A stretch of 64,000 bases of DNA from Sphingobium lignivorans. Its GTDB lineage: Bacteria; Pseudomonadota; Alphaproteobacteria; Sphingomonadales; Sphingomonadaceae. The translations under genes were made by a program, and so were the position numbers. Below, in pieces: positions 33,653 to 43,839 of this stretch; the first letter of the stretch is position 1, and every line of letters starts with the position of its first letter. The stretch is from contig NZ_JACHKA010000001.1 in the NCBI RefSeq assembly GCF_014203955.1, forward strand, positions 3,193,001-3,257,000, in the 5' to 3' direction. A model generated the notes under the pieces. That model ran no database searches and had not been told where the DNA came from. It saw nothing but the letters and a program-made list of their open reading frames with translations.

Positions 33653-34485
33653 GCGCCTGTCGCCCCGCGCCGGATCGTCGCGAGCGTCCCGGCCGCTTCG
33701 ATGAGATTGGGGCCAGCGCATTGCAGCAGGCGGGACGGAAAATCGGCCACTCGCAGGCCCGGAACCCGCGCGAGCATCGCTTCGCGGGTGCCCGGACCGG
33801 CCCCATCCGTGAGCAGCAGATGCGGCGGCCGGGCGATCAATGGTTCCAGTGGCAGCATGTCCCACATCGCAAGGCCATAATCATGGCTCATGTTGCGGAA
33901 ACCAGTCCGTGCGAGCAATTCGTCCGCCAGCGTTCCCTGCCCCGGCACCAGTCCGCCGCCCAGCCGGATGAGGGCAGGCACCGGCGAGCGACCCGGTGCC
34001 GGCCGCGCTGCCGCCAATGCCGTGTCGATCCGGTCGAGCAGGCGCCTGCCACGTGCCTCATGCCCGATCGCCCGCGCCACCTGCAGCACCTGCGCCCGGC
34101 TCTCCTCGATGGTCGCGGGCACGCCCACGGTTTCCACGCGCACACCTGCGTCGGCGATGGCCCGCTGCGTCGCCGGCGCGACATGGGAGCCGAGCAGAAC
34201 GAGATCGGGGCCAGCGGCGATCACTTCCTCCGCCGTGCCGCCATTGGCCGGGAAGCGCCGGGCCACATCCAACGGAGCCGAGGTCGCACGAGGATCATGG
34301 CTATAGTGGCTGATCGAGAGGATCTGACCGGGGTCGGCCACGGCCAGGAGAATGGCGTCGATGCAGGGATTGAGGGACATGACGCGCGGCGGCGCCCCTG
34401 CATGATCGGCGGGCGGCACCGGCCCGCGCTGTGCCACCCCGCAACCGGCGAGCGCCAGCAGCAGTGCCAGCCCTCCCAGTCGCAT
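33649..34485 (-). CDS. btuF: vitamin B12 ABC transporter substrate-binding lipoprotein
   Basis: A 278-residue periplasmic binding protein with a lipoprotein signal (LALLLALAGCG, lipobox LAGC at about 13-16). It has the type III binding fold: PPRVMSLNPCIDAILLAVAD, a second lobe after a long helix, and GPDLVLLGSH. The ATG at 34485 overlaps the btuB stop (ATGA). It captures corrinoid released by the outer-membrane receptor and presents it to BtuC. Confidence 0.85.
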   Translation of the reverse strand: MRLGGLALLLALAGCGVAQRGPVPPADHAGAPPRVMSLNPCIDAILLAVADPGQILSISHYSHDPRATSAPLDVARRFPANGGTAEEVIAAGPDLVLLGSHVAPATQRAIADAGVRVETVGVPATIEESRAQVLQVARAIGHEARGRRLLDRIDTALAAARPAPGRSPVPALIRLGGGLVPGQGTLADELLARTGFRNMSHDYGLAMWDMLPLEPLIARPPHLLLTDGAGPGTREAMLARVPGLRVADFPSRLLQCAGPNLIEAAGTLATIRRGATGA

Positions 34486-36362
34486 CAGATCCTCACCCGG
34501 ACGCCGCCATAGGCGGCGCGGCCATATGTCGCGTAGCCATAGGCCGTTTCGTAATCGGTATCGAAGGCATTCTCCAGCCGCCCGTAAAGCTCGATATGCT
34601 CGCTGATCGGCAGGCTTGCCCGCAGATCGACAAGCACATAGCCATCGAGCGTGCCGGCCGGCGCCACCGGATCGACCGCATCGCTGGCCATGCGCAACGA
34701 GACGCCGGTGGCGAGGCCGAACCACCAGCGCTGGTCCACTGACGCACTGATGCCATGCACCGGCCGCCGGGCGAGATGCCGGTCGTAGTTCAGCGAGCCC
34801 GGCGAACGATCCCGTGTATCGACAAAGCTGTAGGCCAGCGCGAGGTCGAGACTGTCGACCGGGCTCACCGAGACTTCCAGCTCCACGCCCTGCGCCCTGG
34901 TGCGGGCCAGATTGGCGTACCGATAGGTCGCCATGTCGAAATCGATCTGGTTGCGGGTCGTGCGCGTGAACAGGGTCAGCGAGACACGGCCCCGTCCGTC
35001 CGCGATGCGCCGGTCCAGCCCGAGGTCGTAGCTCTCGGACCGCTCTGGCGCGAGGTCGCTGGTGCCGCTGAACGTGTCGTAAAGCTGATAGAGCGAGGGC
35101 GTGCGGAAGCCCTCGCCATAAGCGAAGCGGATGCGCGTCCGCTCGTCCGCCAGCCCGAGATTGGCATTGGCGCCGAAAGTCGTGACGCCACCGAAGGCGC
35201 TGTGCGAATCATGGCGCACGCCGCCGGTGAGCGAAAACCGGCTGGTCGGCTTGAGGATCAGCATGCCATGCACGCTGTCCGTATTCGCTTCGTGCCGTTC
35301 GTCCGAACCGAAACCGAAGAAGCGGTAATTCGGCGCATCGTGCGTGTAGCCGAACGTCAGGTCCACGCCGGGCGCGGCTGCCATCTGGCCGCGATAGTCG
35401 ATCCGCCAGTTTTCTCCACGATAGCCGAATTCGACAGGCCCGTCGGGCGCGTAGCGATAGTCGCGGCGATTGCCGAGATAGGTCACCGACAGGCGGCTGC
35501 GCAGCACGCCGCCGAAACTGCTGGCATTGAGGCCGGCATAGCCCGTCGCCTGACGGAACTTGCTGGTATCGGCACTGTCCGCCGGCGCTCCGAAGAAGCT
35601 GTCATAATCGAGCGTCGCGTCGATGGCATAGCCCCGCAGATCGAGGCTGAGGCCGGCCCCCAGCGGTGCCTCGATGCGCGCATGCGCCGTCCAGTTCTCC
35701 AGCCCGTCGCGCTCGCTGGCGCCGAAGCGCGTGGCGGCGCTGGAAATGCCGTCGGTGCGCAAGCCCGCAATGCCTGCATCCACCCGCAGCTCTCCCGCCC
35801 GCCAACCCAGATCGGCCGTCCCGCGCATCGTCTCGGCATAGCCGCCTTCAGCCGACCCGCGCAGGGACAAGCCCTCGGGCACGTCCGGATCGCGCGTCGA
35901 GATGTCGATCACCCCGCCGATCGCTTCCGAACCATAAGGAACGGCATTGGAGCCGCGCATCACTTCGATCCGCCGGATGTTCCCCACGAGCAGATTGCCG
36001 AAGTCCACCGCATCGGCCGTGCTGCCCGGATCATTGACCGGCACGCCGTCGATGAGCACCAGCGTCTGCCCGGTTTCCGCGCCACGCAGGGAAATCCCCG
36101 TCACCGCGCCCAGGCTGCCATTGCTGTTCACCCGCACTGAAGGGAGCCGGGCGAGCAGATCCCCCACGCTCCAGGACTGGCTGCGATCGATCGTCGCGCT
36201 GTCGATGATGCTGATCGCCTGCCCGCTCTCGTCCCGGTCCTGCGGGGCACCGGTGGCGGTGACGATGATCGTCTCCTGCATCGCCTGTGCCATTGCCGGA
36301 ACCGGCATGAGCAAACCAAGCGCCGCGACGGGCACTGCCGAATGTCTTCTTCCTCGCGTCAC
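34485..36362 (-). CDS. btuB: TonB-dependent vitamin B12 receptor
   Basis: A 625-residue outer-membrane receptor: signal peptide ending near AMAQA, TonB box region ETIIVTATG, plug (about 40-150, with GAETGQTLVLIDGVPVNDPG and VMRGSNAVPYGSEAIGGVID), and a 22-strand-type barrel ending in GRAAYGGVRVRI. Length matches BtuB. The cobalamin riboswitch upstream and the btuFCD genes coupled downstream support B12 as ligand. Confidence 0.9.
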   Translation of the reverse strand: MTRGRRHSAVPVAALGLLMPVPAMAQAMQETIIVTATGAPQDRDESGQAISIIDSATIDRSQSWSVGDLLARLPSVRVNSNGSLGAVTGISLRGAETGQTLVLIDGVPVNDPGSTADAVDFGNLLVGNIRRIEVMRGSNAVPYGSEAIGGVIDISTRDPDVPEGLSLRGSAEGGYAETMRGTADLGWRAGELRVDAGIAGLRTDGISSAATRFGASERDGLENWTAHARIEAPLGAGLSLDLRGYAIDATLDYDSFFGAPADSADTSKFRQATGYAGLNASSFGGVLRSRLSVTYLGNRRDYRYAPDGPVEFGYRGENWRIDYRGQMAAAPGVDLTFGYTHDAPNYRFFGFGSDERHEANTDSVHGMLILKPTSRFSLTGGVRHDSHSAFGGVTTFGANANLGLADERTRIRFAYGEGFRTPSLYQLYDTFSGTSDLAPERSESYDLGLDRRIADGRGRVSLTLFTRTTRNQIDFDMATYRYANLARTRAQGVELEVSVSPVDSLDLALAYSFVDTRDRSPGSLNYDRHLARRPVHGISASVDQRWWFGLATGVSLRMASDAVDPVAPAGTLDGYVLVDLRASLPISEHIELYGRLENAFDTDYETAYGYATYGRAAYGGVRVRI

Positions 36363-36484
36363 ATGACGTCCTTTGCCATGAGCCGCCCCCGGCCAAGTGG
36401 CCGGCGACGTCCTTCTGCCTTGTCGTCACGCGAGGGTTTCGGCCCCGTTCGTCCGGCACATCCCGACCGGCGAAGGACAGACTG

Positions 36485-36695
36485 TCAACGGGCAGGTCTC
36501 CTGGCTCCCGGGTCAATGCATCCGCACCGCCTTCCCATGGCATTGGCCGGGAACATCCCGACCGCCACAGTGGCATGAAAGGCGCGTCACTCGCCGGTTA
36601 CAGTTGCGGGAACAGCACCGGACTTGCGGCGGACCGCGCACCGGACTTCCCTTTTGCTCCCCGCTCGCGCGGGAACCCGTAACAGGGTGCTGTCT
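36485..36695 (-). promoter_or_regulatory. cobalamin (AdoCbl) riboswitch
   Basis: On the minus strand, in the leader of btuB, the conserved elements occur in order: AAAAGGGAAGTCCGGTG, CAAGTCCGGTGCTG, CCCGCAACTGTAACCGG, the B12-box-like GCCACTGTGGCGG, and near the 3' end GGGAGCCAGGAGACCTGCC. It ends about 120 bases before the btuB start. Binding of adenosylcobalamin should shut off expression of the whole uptake operon. Confidence 0.93.
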
Positions 36696-36769
36696 AGGCG
36701 ACAGACTCGCCCCGGCGCAACCAGATATGGATGGCGCGCATGGCCCACAGGGAGATGCCGCGAGGGTCT

Positions 36770-37990
36770 TCAGCCGGATCGGCGGGCTGCCCAGCGCCAC
36801 AGCCGTTCGGCAGGCCCCTGCCCGAACTGACGACGCCACAGTGTGGACCAGGCGATCATCACGGCCATCATGGCCACGGCCACGAGCATGAGGCCCGCCC
36901 GGTCCAGCCGGCCGAACAGACCCGCACCATAACCGTAGAAGAGCGTGGTCATCGCGAGGCTCGTGAGCAGATAGTTGGACAAGGCCAGACGACCGACCGA
37001 CTCGATGAGCCGCACGGGCAGTGACTGGGACCGGGCAGCCGCGATTCCCATGGCGAGCGCCGCCAGTCCCACGGCAATGGGAAGGCGCAGGGGAATGGAC
37101 CAGCCGAAAGCCGCCGACTGGGCCGCCAGAGGATCATGCGAGACGAGCACCCAGATCGCCAGCCCGCCCATGGGGACCAGCCCCACCAGCAAGGCGCGGC
37201 GCCACGTCGCCTGATAATGGGAAACCGCCCATTGTCCGGCCAGGAAACCGCCCTTCAGCATCGCCATGCCAAGCGCGGTAAAGGCCAGCATTTCCGGCAG
37301 GAAATAGACGAGCTGACCAAGCATGTCGCTCGCGAAGGACGCGAAGCGCTCGCCGAAGATCTCGCCATAGCCGGACCGATAGCGGATGATTTCCCGGGCG
37401 ACGGCGCCACTCTCGCCGATACCCAGCTGATCGGCATATCCTTGCCAGCGCGCCACGGCAGCGGCGGATGCGCCGGGCGCCGCGGCTGCCGCACGGACGC
37501 CGAAACCCGGCAGCGTGACGGACAGATCGATGATGGTCTGCAGGACGAGCAGCCCCAGCGAGAGCTTGATGAGGCCCAGCGTCTCCAGCCGCACGAAGAG
37601 CGTCGCGATGAGTCCGCAAAGGGCCAGCATCAGCAAGATGTCTCCCGACCACAGCAGGAGATGATGCGCGAGGCCGATCGGCAGCAGCCACAGCATCCGC
37701 AGGCGATGCGCACGCATACCGTCCCGGCCGGACATCTCGGCGGATTCCATGACCAGCAGCGTGGAGGCGCCGAGCAGCATGGCGAAGATGGCGCGCATCT
37801 TCCCGTCCACCAGCAGGAAATTGAACAGCCAGGCAGCCAGATCGCCCGTCCCGGTCGTCCCCACCGTGAAGGGATTGAACAGCGCCGCAGACGGCAATCC
37901 GAAAAGGACGATATTGGGAAACAGGATCCCCATCACCGCGCAACCGCGCAGGAAATCCAGCCCACCGATGCGAAAGCTCTCGTCTGCCAT
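36770..37990 (-). CDS. DUF418 (YeiB-type) membrane protein
   Basis: A 406-residue polytopic inner-membrane protein of about 9-10 helices. The N-terminal RIGGLDFLRGCAVMGILFPN is the usual DUF418 start, and the C-terminal DUF418 domain includes ALGMAMLKGGF and ESVGRLALSNYLLTSL, then WSTLWRRQFGQGPAERLWRW. ATG 37990 is preferred; the frame stays open upstream but without family character. Function unknown; related to acyltransferase-3-like membrane proteins. It is divergent from bioC. Confidence 0.83.
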   Translation of the reverse strand: MADESFRIGGLDFLRGCAVMGILFPNIVLFGLPSAALFNPFTVGTTGTGDLAAWLFNFLLVDGKMRAIFAMLLGASTLLVMESAEMSGRDGMRAHRLRMLWLLPIGLAHHLLLWSGDILLMLALCGLIATLFVRLETLGLIKLSLGLLVLQTIIDLSVTLPGFGVRAAAAAPGASAAAVARWQGYADQLGIGESGAVAREIIRYRSGYGEIFGERFASFASDMLGQLVYFLPEMLAFTALGMAMLKGGFLAGQWAVSHYQATWRRALLVGLVPMGGLAIWVLVSHDPLAAQSAAFGWSIPLRLPIAVGLAALAMGIAAARSQSLPVRLIESVGRLALSNYLLTSLAMTTLFYGYGAGLFGRLDRAGLMLVAVAMMAVMIAWSTLWRRQFGQGPAERLWRWAARRSG

Positions 37991-38048
37991 GGCGCTTCCT
38001 ATCGTCTTTTGGCGTGACGTCCAGCCCCCGGCATGGCAAGCGCGGCGC

Positions 38049-38813
38049 ATGCCCCTCGAACGCAAGGCACTGATCCGATCCGCCTTTGCCGCCGCTGCCG
38101 GGCAATATGACGCGCACGCCCCGGTCCAGCGCGCGGTCGCCGAGGATCTGGCAGCCTGGGCAGGCGCGGCACGCCCCGCTCCGCCGGAGCGGATTCTGGA
38201 GATCGGATGCGGGACAGGTCTCCTTACTGCCGAGCTCCGCCGCCGCTGGCCGCAGGCAGATCTCACCGCCACCGATCTGGCACCGGAAATGGTGGATGCC
38301 ACTGCCCGGCGATGCCCCGGCGTGGAGACGATGGTGATGGACGGCGAGGCCCCGGCCTTCCGCGAAGCCGCGTTCGACATGATCGTCTCCAGCCTGACGT
38401 TCCAGTGGTTCGAAGATCTCCCCGCCGCCCTTTCCCGCCTTCGGGGGCTGCTTCGGCCGGGCGGCAGCCTGTTCTTCTCGACCCTGGGCGCGGAGAGCTT
38501 CTCCGGCTGGCGCACGGCATATCAACAGGCAAATATCACGGTCGGCCTTCCCGTCTATCCGGACGCAGGAGAATTGCGGGCGATGCTGAGCGCGATCGCC
38601 ACCGGCGCCGAGGTCCGGGAGGGCCATTATCGCTTGCCATCCGTCGGGGGGCTCGCTCTCATGCGCCATTTCCGCGCGATCGGCGCGCAGGTGCCTCATC
38701 GGGGCTACCGGCCTCTCCCGCCCTCCGCTCTACGCCGCGTTGTCGATCATTTCGACCGGAGCGGCGGCGAGACGCTTTATCATGTTCTGTTCGGACGCAT
38801 CGACAATGGCTGA
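38049..38813 (+). CDS. bioC: malonyl-ACP O-methyltransferase BioC
   Basis: A 254-residue SAM-dependent methyltransferase that caps malonyl-ACP with a methyl ester to start pimeloyl synthesis for biotin. N-terminal RSAFAAAAGQYDAHAPVQRA and motif I ILEIGCGTGLLTAEL are as in BioC; FDMIVSSLTFQWFEDLPAAL (about 111-130) is the typical post-I region, and LRPGGSLFFSTLG follows. No other bio gene is nearby. It ends 8 bases inside the start of the GNAT gene. Confidence 0.85.
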   Translation: MPLERKALIRSAFAAAAGQYDAHAPVQRAVAEDLAAWAGAARPAPPERILEIGCGTGLLTAELRRRWPQADLTATDLAPEMVDATARRCPGVETMVMDGEAPAFREAAFDMIVSSLTFQWFEDLPAALSRLRGLLRPGGSLFFSTLGAESFSGWRTAYQQANITVGLPVYPDAGELRAMLSAIATGAEVREGHYRLPSVGGLALMRHFRAIGAQVPHRGYRPLPPSALRRVVDHFDRSGGETLYHVLFGRIDNG

Positions 38814-39348
38814 CACTTCGCCCACCCCTCGCATCCGGCCTGCGACGAGGCATGACGTACCCGCGCTGGCCGCCCTGAAGCTGCGCTGCTTTCGCGAGAC
38901 GTTCCTGGAGGACTTCGCCGTCCCTTACCCACCCGCCGACCTCGGCGTCTTCGAGCGGACGGCCTATGGAGAACCCACCATCGCTGCGGAGATCAGCGCG
39001 TCGGATCACGCCACATGGGTCTGTGAGGCAGGGGACGGTGCGTTGGTCGGCTATGCGCATGCCGGGCCGTGCAAGCTGCCGCACCCCGATGTGACGGACA
39101 GGTCAGGCGAGCTGTACCAGCTCTACCTGCGGCGGGATGCACAGGGCATGGGGCTCGGGCGGCGATTGGTCACCACCGCGCTCGACTGGCTCGATGAGCA
39201 TTTCCCGGGGCCGCTCTGGCTGGGCGTCTGGTCCGGCAATGCGCGCGCGATTGCGGTGTATCAGTCGCTCGGCTTCCGGAAGGCAGGGGAATATCAGTTC
39301 ATGGTCGGCAATCACCGCGACGATGAATATATCCTGCGGCGCGACTGA
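38806..39348 (+). CDS. GNAT-family N-acetyltransferase
   Basis: A 180-residue acetyltransferase. The acetyl-CoA-binding motif A is LYLRRDAQGMGLGRRLVTTA (about 102-121; QGMGLGRR is the P-loop-like part). Motif B is WLGVWSGNARAIAVYQSLGF. Start ATG 38806 overlaps the bioC stop, so the two are co-translated. The substrate (amino acid, aminoglycoside or protein N-terminus) is unknown. Confidence 0.85.
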   Translation: MADTSPTPRIRPATRHDVPALAALKLRCFRETFLEDFAVPYPPADLGVFERTAYGEPTIAAEISASDHATWVCEAGDGALVGYAHAGPCKLPHPDVTDRSGELYQLYLRRDAQGMGLGRRLVTTALDWLDEHFPGPLWLGVWSGNARAIAVYQSLGFRKAGEYQFMVGNHRDDEYILRRD

Positions 39349-39383
39349 CCGGGAGCGCAGAAAGCATCCCCCGGCCGTTTCGC

Positions 39384-41615
39384 TCAGATCTCCGCGTCCA
39401 TCAGGGCCGGGAAGAAACCTTCATGAGCCTTGCGCAGGTCGGCCAGCGAAACAGCGTGGTCGCTCTGCGGCAGCTCGAAGATCACCCGGTTGGCGATCGT
39501 CCGCCCCAGCCGCGCGACCTCGATGCCTTGCGCCTCTGCCTGGCTGAGCAGCTCGACCAGCGCGACATCGCGCGCCGTAATGACATAGAGGCCCTGGTCC
39601 TCGGCGAAATAGGTCTGCGCGGCAGTGCCCGAAAGCGGCTGGTCCAGGATCGCGCCGATGCCGCTCGCCAGCGCCATTTCCGCGACGGCGACCGCGACGC
39701 CGCCGTCCGACACGTCATGGCAGGCGGTGATGGCGCCGCACTGGATGGCGCTGCGAATGAAGGTGCCGGTCCTGCGTTCTGTCTCGAGGTCGACGCGCGG
39801 TGGTGGCCCGGCGTCCTTTCCTTCGATGCCATGGCATTCGCGCAGCCAGAGCGACTGGCCGAGATCGCCATGCCTCTCGCCGACCAGCAGGATGATGTCG
39901 CCCGTGCCCTTGAACGCGATCGTGCACATACGATCGATATCGCCGAGCAGCCCGACGCCGCCGATCGCCGGTGTCGGCAGGATGGCGCTGCCCCCTCCGG
40001 TGGCCTTCGACTCATTGTAGAGGCTGACATTGCCGGACACGATGGGGAAATCGAGCGCGGTGCAGGCCTGCGCCATGCCCTCGATGCAGCCCACGAACTG
40101 GCCCATGATCTCGGGGCGCTGCGGGTTGGCGAAGTTCATGCAGTCCGTCGTGGCGAGCGGCGTGGCGCCAACCGCCGTGATGTTGCGCCAGCATTCGGCG
40201 ATCGCCTGCTTTCCGCCTTCGACCGGATCGGCGAAACAGTAGCGCGGCGTGCAGTCCGTGCTGATCGCCAGGCCCTTGCTGGTGCCGTGGACGCGCACCA
40301 CGGCTGCATCGCCACCCGGGCGCTGCAGCGTGTCGGCGCCGACCATATGGTCATACTGCTCCCAGATCCACCGGCGCGAGGCGAGGTCCGGCGAGCCCAT
40401 CAGCCTGAGCAGGTCGGCGGCGGGATCAGCGCTGTCCGGCACTGTCGCGAGCGGCGCGAGTGTGGGCGTGGGGACATGGGGCCGGTCATAGACCGGCGCG
40501 TCATCGGCAAGCGGGCCCAGCGGAATGTCGCACACCGTCTCGCCATGATGGACGAGCACCATCCGCCCGGTATCGGTCACTTCGCCGATCACGGCGAAGT
40601 CCAGCTCCCATTTGCGGAAAATGGCTTCCGCGAAAGCCTCCCTGCCCGGCTTGAGCACCATGAGCATGCGCTCCTGGCTTTCCGAGAGCATCATCTCATA
40701 GGCCGTCATGCCCGCTTCGCGCTGGGGAACCTTGTCCATGTCCAGCCGGATGCCGACGCCGCCCTTGCTGGCCATTTCGACCGAGGATGAGGTGAGGCCC
40801 GCGGCGCCCATGTCCTGAATGGCGACGATGGCATCGGACGCCATGAGTTCGAGGCACGCCTCGATCAGCAGCTTCTCCGTGAACGGATCGCCCACCTGCA
40901 CGGTGGGCCGCTTCTCCTCACTGTCCTCGCCGAAGTCGGCCGAGGCCATGGTCGCGCCGTGAATACCGTCCCGCCCGGTCTTGGAACCGACATAGACGAT
41001 CGGATTGCCGACGCCCGAAGCGGCCGAATAGAAGATCTTGTCGGTCTCGGCCACGCCCACCGTCATGGCGTTGACGAGGATGTTGCCGTCATAGGCCGGA
41101 TGGAAGTTGGTCTCGCCGCCCACCGTGGGCACGCCGACGCAATTGCCATAGCCGCCAATGCCGCGCACCACGCCCGCGATGAGGTGCTTCATCCGGGGAT
41201 GATCGGGGCGGCCGAAACGCAGTGCATTCATGTTCGCGACGGGACGGGCGCCCATGGTGAACACGTCGCGCAGGATGCCGCCCACGCCGGTCGCGGCGCC
41301 TTGATAAGGCTCGATATAGCTGGGGTGGTTATGGCTCTCCATCTTGAAGATGGCGGCCTGCCCATCGCCGATGTCGATCACGCCGGCATTCTCGCCGGGC
41401 CCGCAGATCACCCAGGGCGCCTTTGTCGGCAGCTTCTTCAGATGGATGCGGCTCGACTTGTACGAGCAATGCTCGCTCCACATCACGGAAAAGATGCCCA
41501 GCTCGGTCAGATTGGGCTCTCGACCGATCGCCTGGACGATTCGGTCATATTCTTCCGGCGTGAGCCCATGATCCGCGACGATCTGGGGCGTGATGGCGGG
41601 CGTGTTGGTCGACAT
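39384..41615 (-). CDS. purL: phosphoribosylformylglycinamidine synthase subunit PurL
   Basis: A 743-residue small-type PurL, the FGAR amidotransferase synthetase subunit of purine biosynthesis (works with PurS and PurQ). Recognisable segments are [20 protein letters not shown], the ATP/FGAR site [40 protein letters not shown] and [19 protein letters not shown]. Length matches the family. Convergent with the GNAT gene, 35 bases apart. Confidence 0.96.
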   Translation of the reverse strand: MSTNTPAITPQIVADHGLTPEEYDRIVQAIGREPNLTELGIFSVMWSEHCSYKSSRIHLKKLPTKAPWVICGPGENAGVIDIGDGQAAIFKMESHNHPSYIEPYQGAATGVGGILRDVFTMGARPVANMNALRFGRPDHPRMKHLIAGVVRGIGGYGNCVGVPTVGGETNFHPAYDGNILVNAMTVGVAETDKIFYSAASGVGNPIVYVGSKTGRDGIHGATMASADFGEDSEEKRPTVQVGDPFTEKLLIEACLELMASDAIVAIQDMGAAGLTSSSVEMASKGGVGIRLDMDKVPQREAGMTAYEMMLSESQERMLMVLKPGREAFAEAIFRKWELDFAVIGEVTDTGRMVLVHHGETVCDIPLGPLADDAPVYDRPHVPTPTLAPLATVPDSADPAADLLRLMGSPDLASRRWIWEQYDHMVGADTLQRPGGDAAVVRVHGTSKGLAISTDCTPRYCFADPVEGGKQAIAECWRNITAVGATPLATTDCMNFANPQRPEIMGQFVGCIEGMAQACTALDFPIVSGNVSLYNESKATGGGSAILPTPAIGGVGLLGDIDRMCTIAFKGTGDIILLVGERHGDLGQSLWLRECHGIEGKDAGPPPRVDLETERRTGTFIRSAIQCGAITACHDVSDGGVAVAVAEMALASGIGAILDQPLSGTAAQTYFAEDQGLYVITARDVALVELLSQAEAQGIEVARLGRTIANRVIFELPQSDHAVSLADLRKAHEGFFPALMDAEI

Positions 41616-41727
41616 GCTGCGCCTTTATCGCTGCATCCCGGACGGCACAACCATGCTCGGCGGCGTTTGCGCAGATTTGCGCGGCGCGCACTCGACAGGT
41701 CGCGGGCGAGGCGCCAGAGTGAGGGCC

Positions 41728-43107
41728 ATGCACTTGACCGGACTCCCCCGCTTTCGCGCCGCCAGCCCTTTCCAGGCCGCTGCCGCCCTCGCCATTCTCC
41801 TGTGCGCCGGCAGCGCGACCGCGCAATCCCCCAATGCGCCGCAGCACAGTGCGGCGCAGGCGCAGGATGAAAGCAGCAAGGCCAGCCTGGCTCTCGCGGA
41901 GCTGGCCCGCACCTTCCTTTCCCTGGCGCTGGAAGTGGGCACGCACGAAGCGGAATATGTCGACGCTTATTATGGACCGGCCTCCCTGAAAGCGGCGGCG
42001 GACAGCGCGCCCCGCTCCCGCAAGGACCTGCAGAAGGCGGCGGAAGCGGCGGTCGTGCGGATCGATGCCTTGTCGCCCGCCTTGCGCGCGCCGCAGGATC
42101 AGGCCCGCGCCCGCGCCCTTCGCGGCTTCTATCGCGCGGCGGCCACGCGCCTCGCCATGATCGGCGGCGCGCGCTTCCCGTTCCTTGATGAAGCGGAAGG
42201 CCTGTTCGGCATTCGGCCCGATCTCAAGCCGCTCTCTCATTATGATGATCTGCTAGCTCGGCTCGAGACATTGCTGCCCGGACCGGGCACGCTGGCCGCG
42301 CGGGTCGATGCCTTTCAGGATCGCTATGTCGTGGCCAAGGATCGCGTGCCGGCTGTCATGAAAGCGGCGATCGGAGAGTGCCGCCGGCGCACGCTCGCCC
42401 ATTTCGACCTGCCGGCCGACGAGAGCTTCGACATGGGGTTCGTCACGGACAAGCCATGGTCCGGCTACAATTACTACAAGGGCGCCTTCCACAGCCGCAT
42501 CGAGATCAACATGGACCTGCCCGCCAGGGTCGGCCGCGCGGTCGACCTTGGATGCCATGAAGGCTATCCCGGCCATCATGTGCTCAACATCATGATCGAG
42601 CGGACGCTCGTCGGGCAGCGAGGCTGGAAGGAATATCAGGTCAATCCGCTCTATTCGCCGCAGAGCCTGATTGCCGAGGGCAGCGCCAATTACGGAATCG
42701 ACCTCGCATTCCCGGGCGAGGAGCAGCTCGCTTTCGAACGCGATGTGCTCTTCCCGCTCGCCGGGCTGGATCCCGCCGGCGCCGAGGCGCTGTGGAAGGT
42801 CCGCAAGGCAACGGAGGAACTGGGCGGCGCGCGCATGACCATCGCGAAAATGTATCTCGATGGCGAAGTCGACCGGGCGACCGCCCTGGAACTGCTGAAG
42901 ACCTATCAGCTGGTGAGCGCCGAGCGGGCCGAGCAGTCACTCGGTTTCATCGAGCATTACCGCAGCTACGTCATCAATTATCATCTCGGCCGCACGCTGG
43001 TGCACGACTATGTCGAGCGCGGCGCGCCCGACGAGGCGACGCGCTGGGAGCGGATGCGCCATGTGCTGTCCGACGCGGTCCTGCCGACGGACCTGCTGGT
43101 TCGCTGA
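41728..43107 (+). CDS. exported HExxxH peptidase-like protein (DUF885-related)
   Basis: A 459-residue protein starting at ATG 41728 with a signal peptide (FQAAAALAILLCAGSATAQ). The C-terminal half carries DLGCHEGYPGHHVLNIMIER (HExxxHH, about 275-290), followed by AEGSANYGIDLAFPGEEQL, the arrangement seen in DUF885-type putative zinc carboxypeptidases. The N-terminal half is helical. Likely a periplasmic metallopeptidase; substrate unknown. Divergent from purL. Confidence 0.72.
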   Translation: MHLTGLPRFRAASPFQAAAALAILLCAGSATAQSPNAPQHSAAQAQDESSKASLALAELARTFLSLALEVGTHEAEYVDAYYGPASLKAAADSAPRSRKDLQKAAEAAVVRIDALSPALRAPQDQARARALRGFYRAAATRLAMIGGARFPFLDEAEGLFGIRPDLKPLSHYDDLLARLETLLPGPGTLAARVDAFQDRYVVAKDRVPAVMKAAIGECRRRTLAHFDLPADESFDMGFVTDKPWSGYNYYKGAFHSRIEINMDLPARVGRAVDLGCHEGYPGHHVLNIMIERTLVGQRGWKEYQVNPLYSPQSLIAEGSANYGIDLAFPGEEQLAFERDVLFPLAGLDPAGAEALWKVRKATEELGGARMTIAKMYLDGEVDRATALELLKTYQLVSAERAEQSLGFIEHYRSYVINYHLGRTLVHDYVERGAPDEATRWERMRHVLSDAVLPTDLLVR

Positions 43108-43248
43108 CACTGGTCCGGACCGCACGCGGCCTGCCCGTGCAAAGAAGGTTTCATTTCCCTTCCTCTCCAGACTAGTCTTCTCCCCGGCAATCAAGCATTC
43201 TGCCCGCGATACCAATGGATCCGGGGAGAACCCCGGGGAGAGGACATC

Positions 43249-43761
43249 ATGCTTCGTCATTCGCTCGCGGCCCTCGCCTTGCTCAGCCTTGCAGCGCCCA
43301 TGCCCGCCCAGGCGCAGGAGCCTGTCACCGGAGTCGACAATCCGGAGGCACTCTTCACGGACAGCGACCCCGTTCTACACCGCAACAAACAGGCTGCGCT
43401 CCACATCATGCGGGAATTGCTGCAGTGCAATCACTGGAGCGACGCCGGGCAATGGCTCACGGAGCGCTACATCCAGCACAATCCGAATGTCGTGTCCGGC
43501 CTTGCGCCGGTCATGAAATATTTTGGCAGCCGGCCGCGGACCGAACCTTGCGGCCCCTTGAAGACGCCCATTGTCGCCGTCTTCGCGCAGGGTGACCTCG
43601 TCTCCGTCGTGATGGGCCGAACTCTCCCTCACCCGACCGAGCCCGGCAAGACCTACTCGACCAGCTGGTTCGACATGTGGCGCTTCGTGGACGGCAAGGC
43701 CGACGAGCATTGGGACGCGGCAGAACTGGCCCGGCCCAGACCCGCACCGCCGGCGAAATGA
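43249..43761 (+). CDS. exported SnoaL/NTF2-like protein
   Basis: A 170-residue protein with a signal peptide (LAALALLSLAAPMPAQAQ, cut near residue 23). The mature SnoaL-like domain has ALHIMRELLQCNHWSDAGQW, ERYIQHNPNVVSGLAPVMKY and DMWRFVDGKADEHWD; the final EHWD is typical of the SnoaL-like group. Function unknown. A GGGGAGAGGA ribosome site precedes the ATG. Confidence 0.8.
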   Translation: MLRHSLAALALLSLAAPMPAQAQEPVTGVDNPEALFTDSDPVLHRNKQAALHIMRELLQCNHWSDAGQWLTERYIQHNPNVVSGLAPVMKYFGSRPRTEPCGPLKTPIVAVFAQGDLVSVVMGRTLPHPTEPGKTYSTSWFDMWRFVDGKADEHWDAAELARPRPAPPAK

Positions 43762-43777
43762 CGGCGGGCCAATGAAA

Positions 43778-43802
43778 AGGCCGGCTCTCGCGGAGCCGGC
43801 CT
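43778..43802 (-). terminator. rho-independent terminator
   Basis: A 10-bp perfect stem AGGCCGGCTC/GAGCCGGCCT with a 5-base loop. On the minus strand it is followed by TTTTCATT, so it mainly ends the lipoprotein transcript (43840-44223); it also lies 17 bp after the convergent SnoaL-like gene. Confidence 0.7.
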
Positions 43803-43839
43803 GGAAAGAGCAAAAGGAACGGAACGACCGCTCGCCGGC

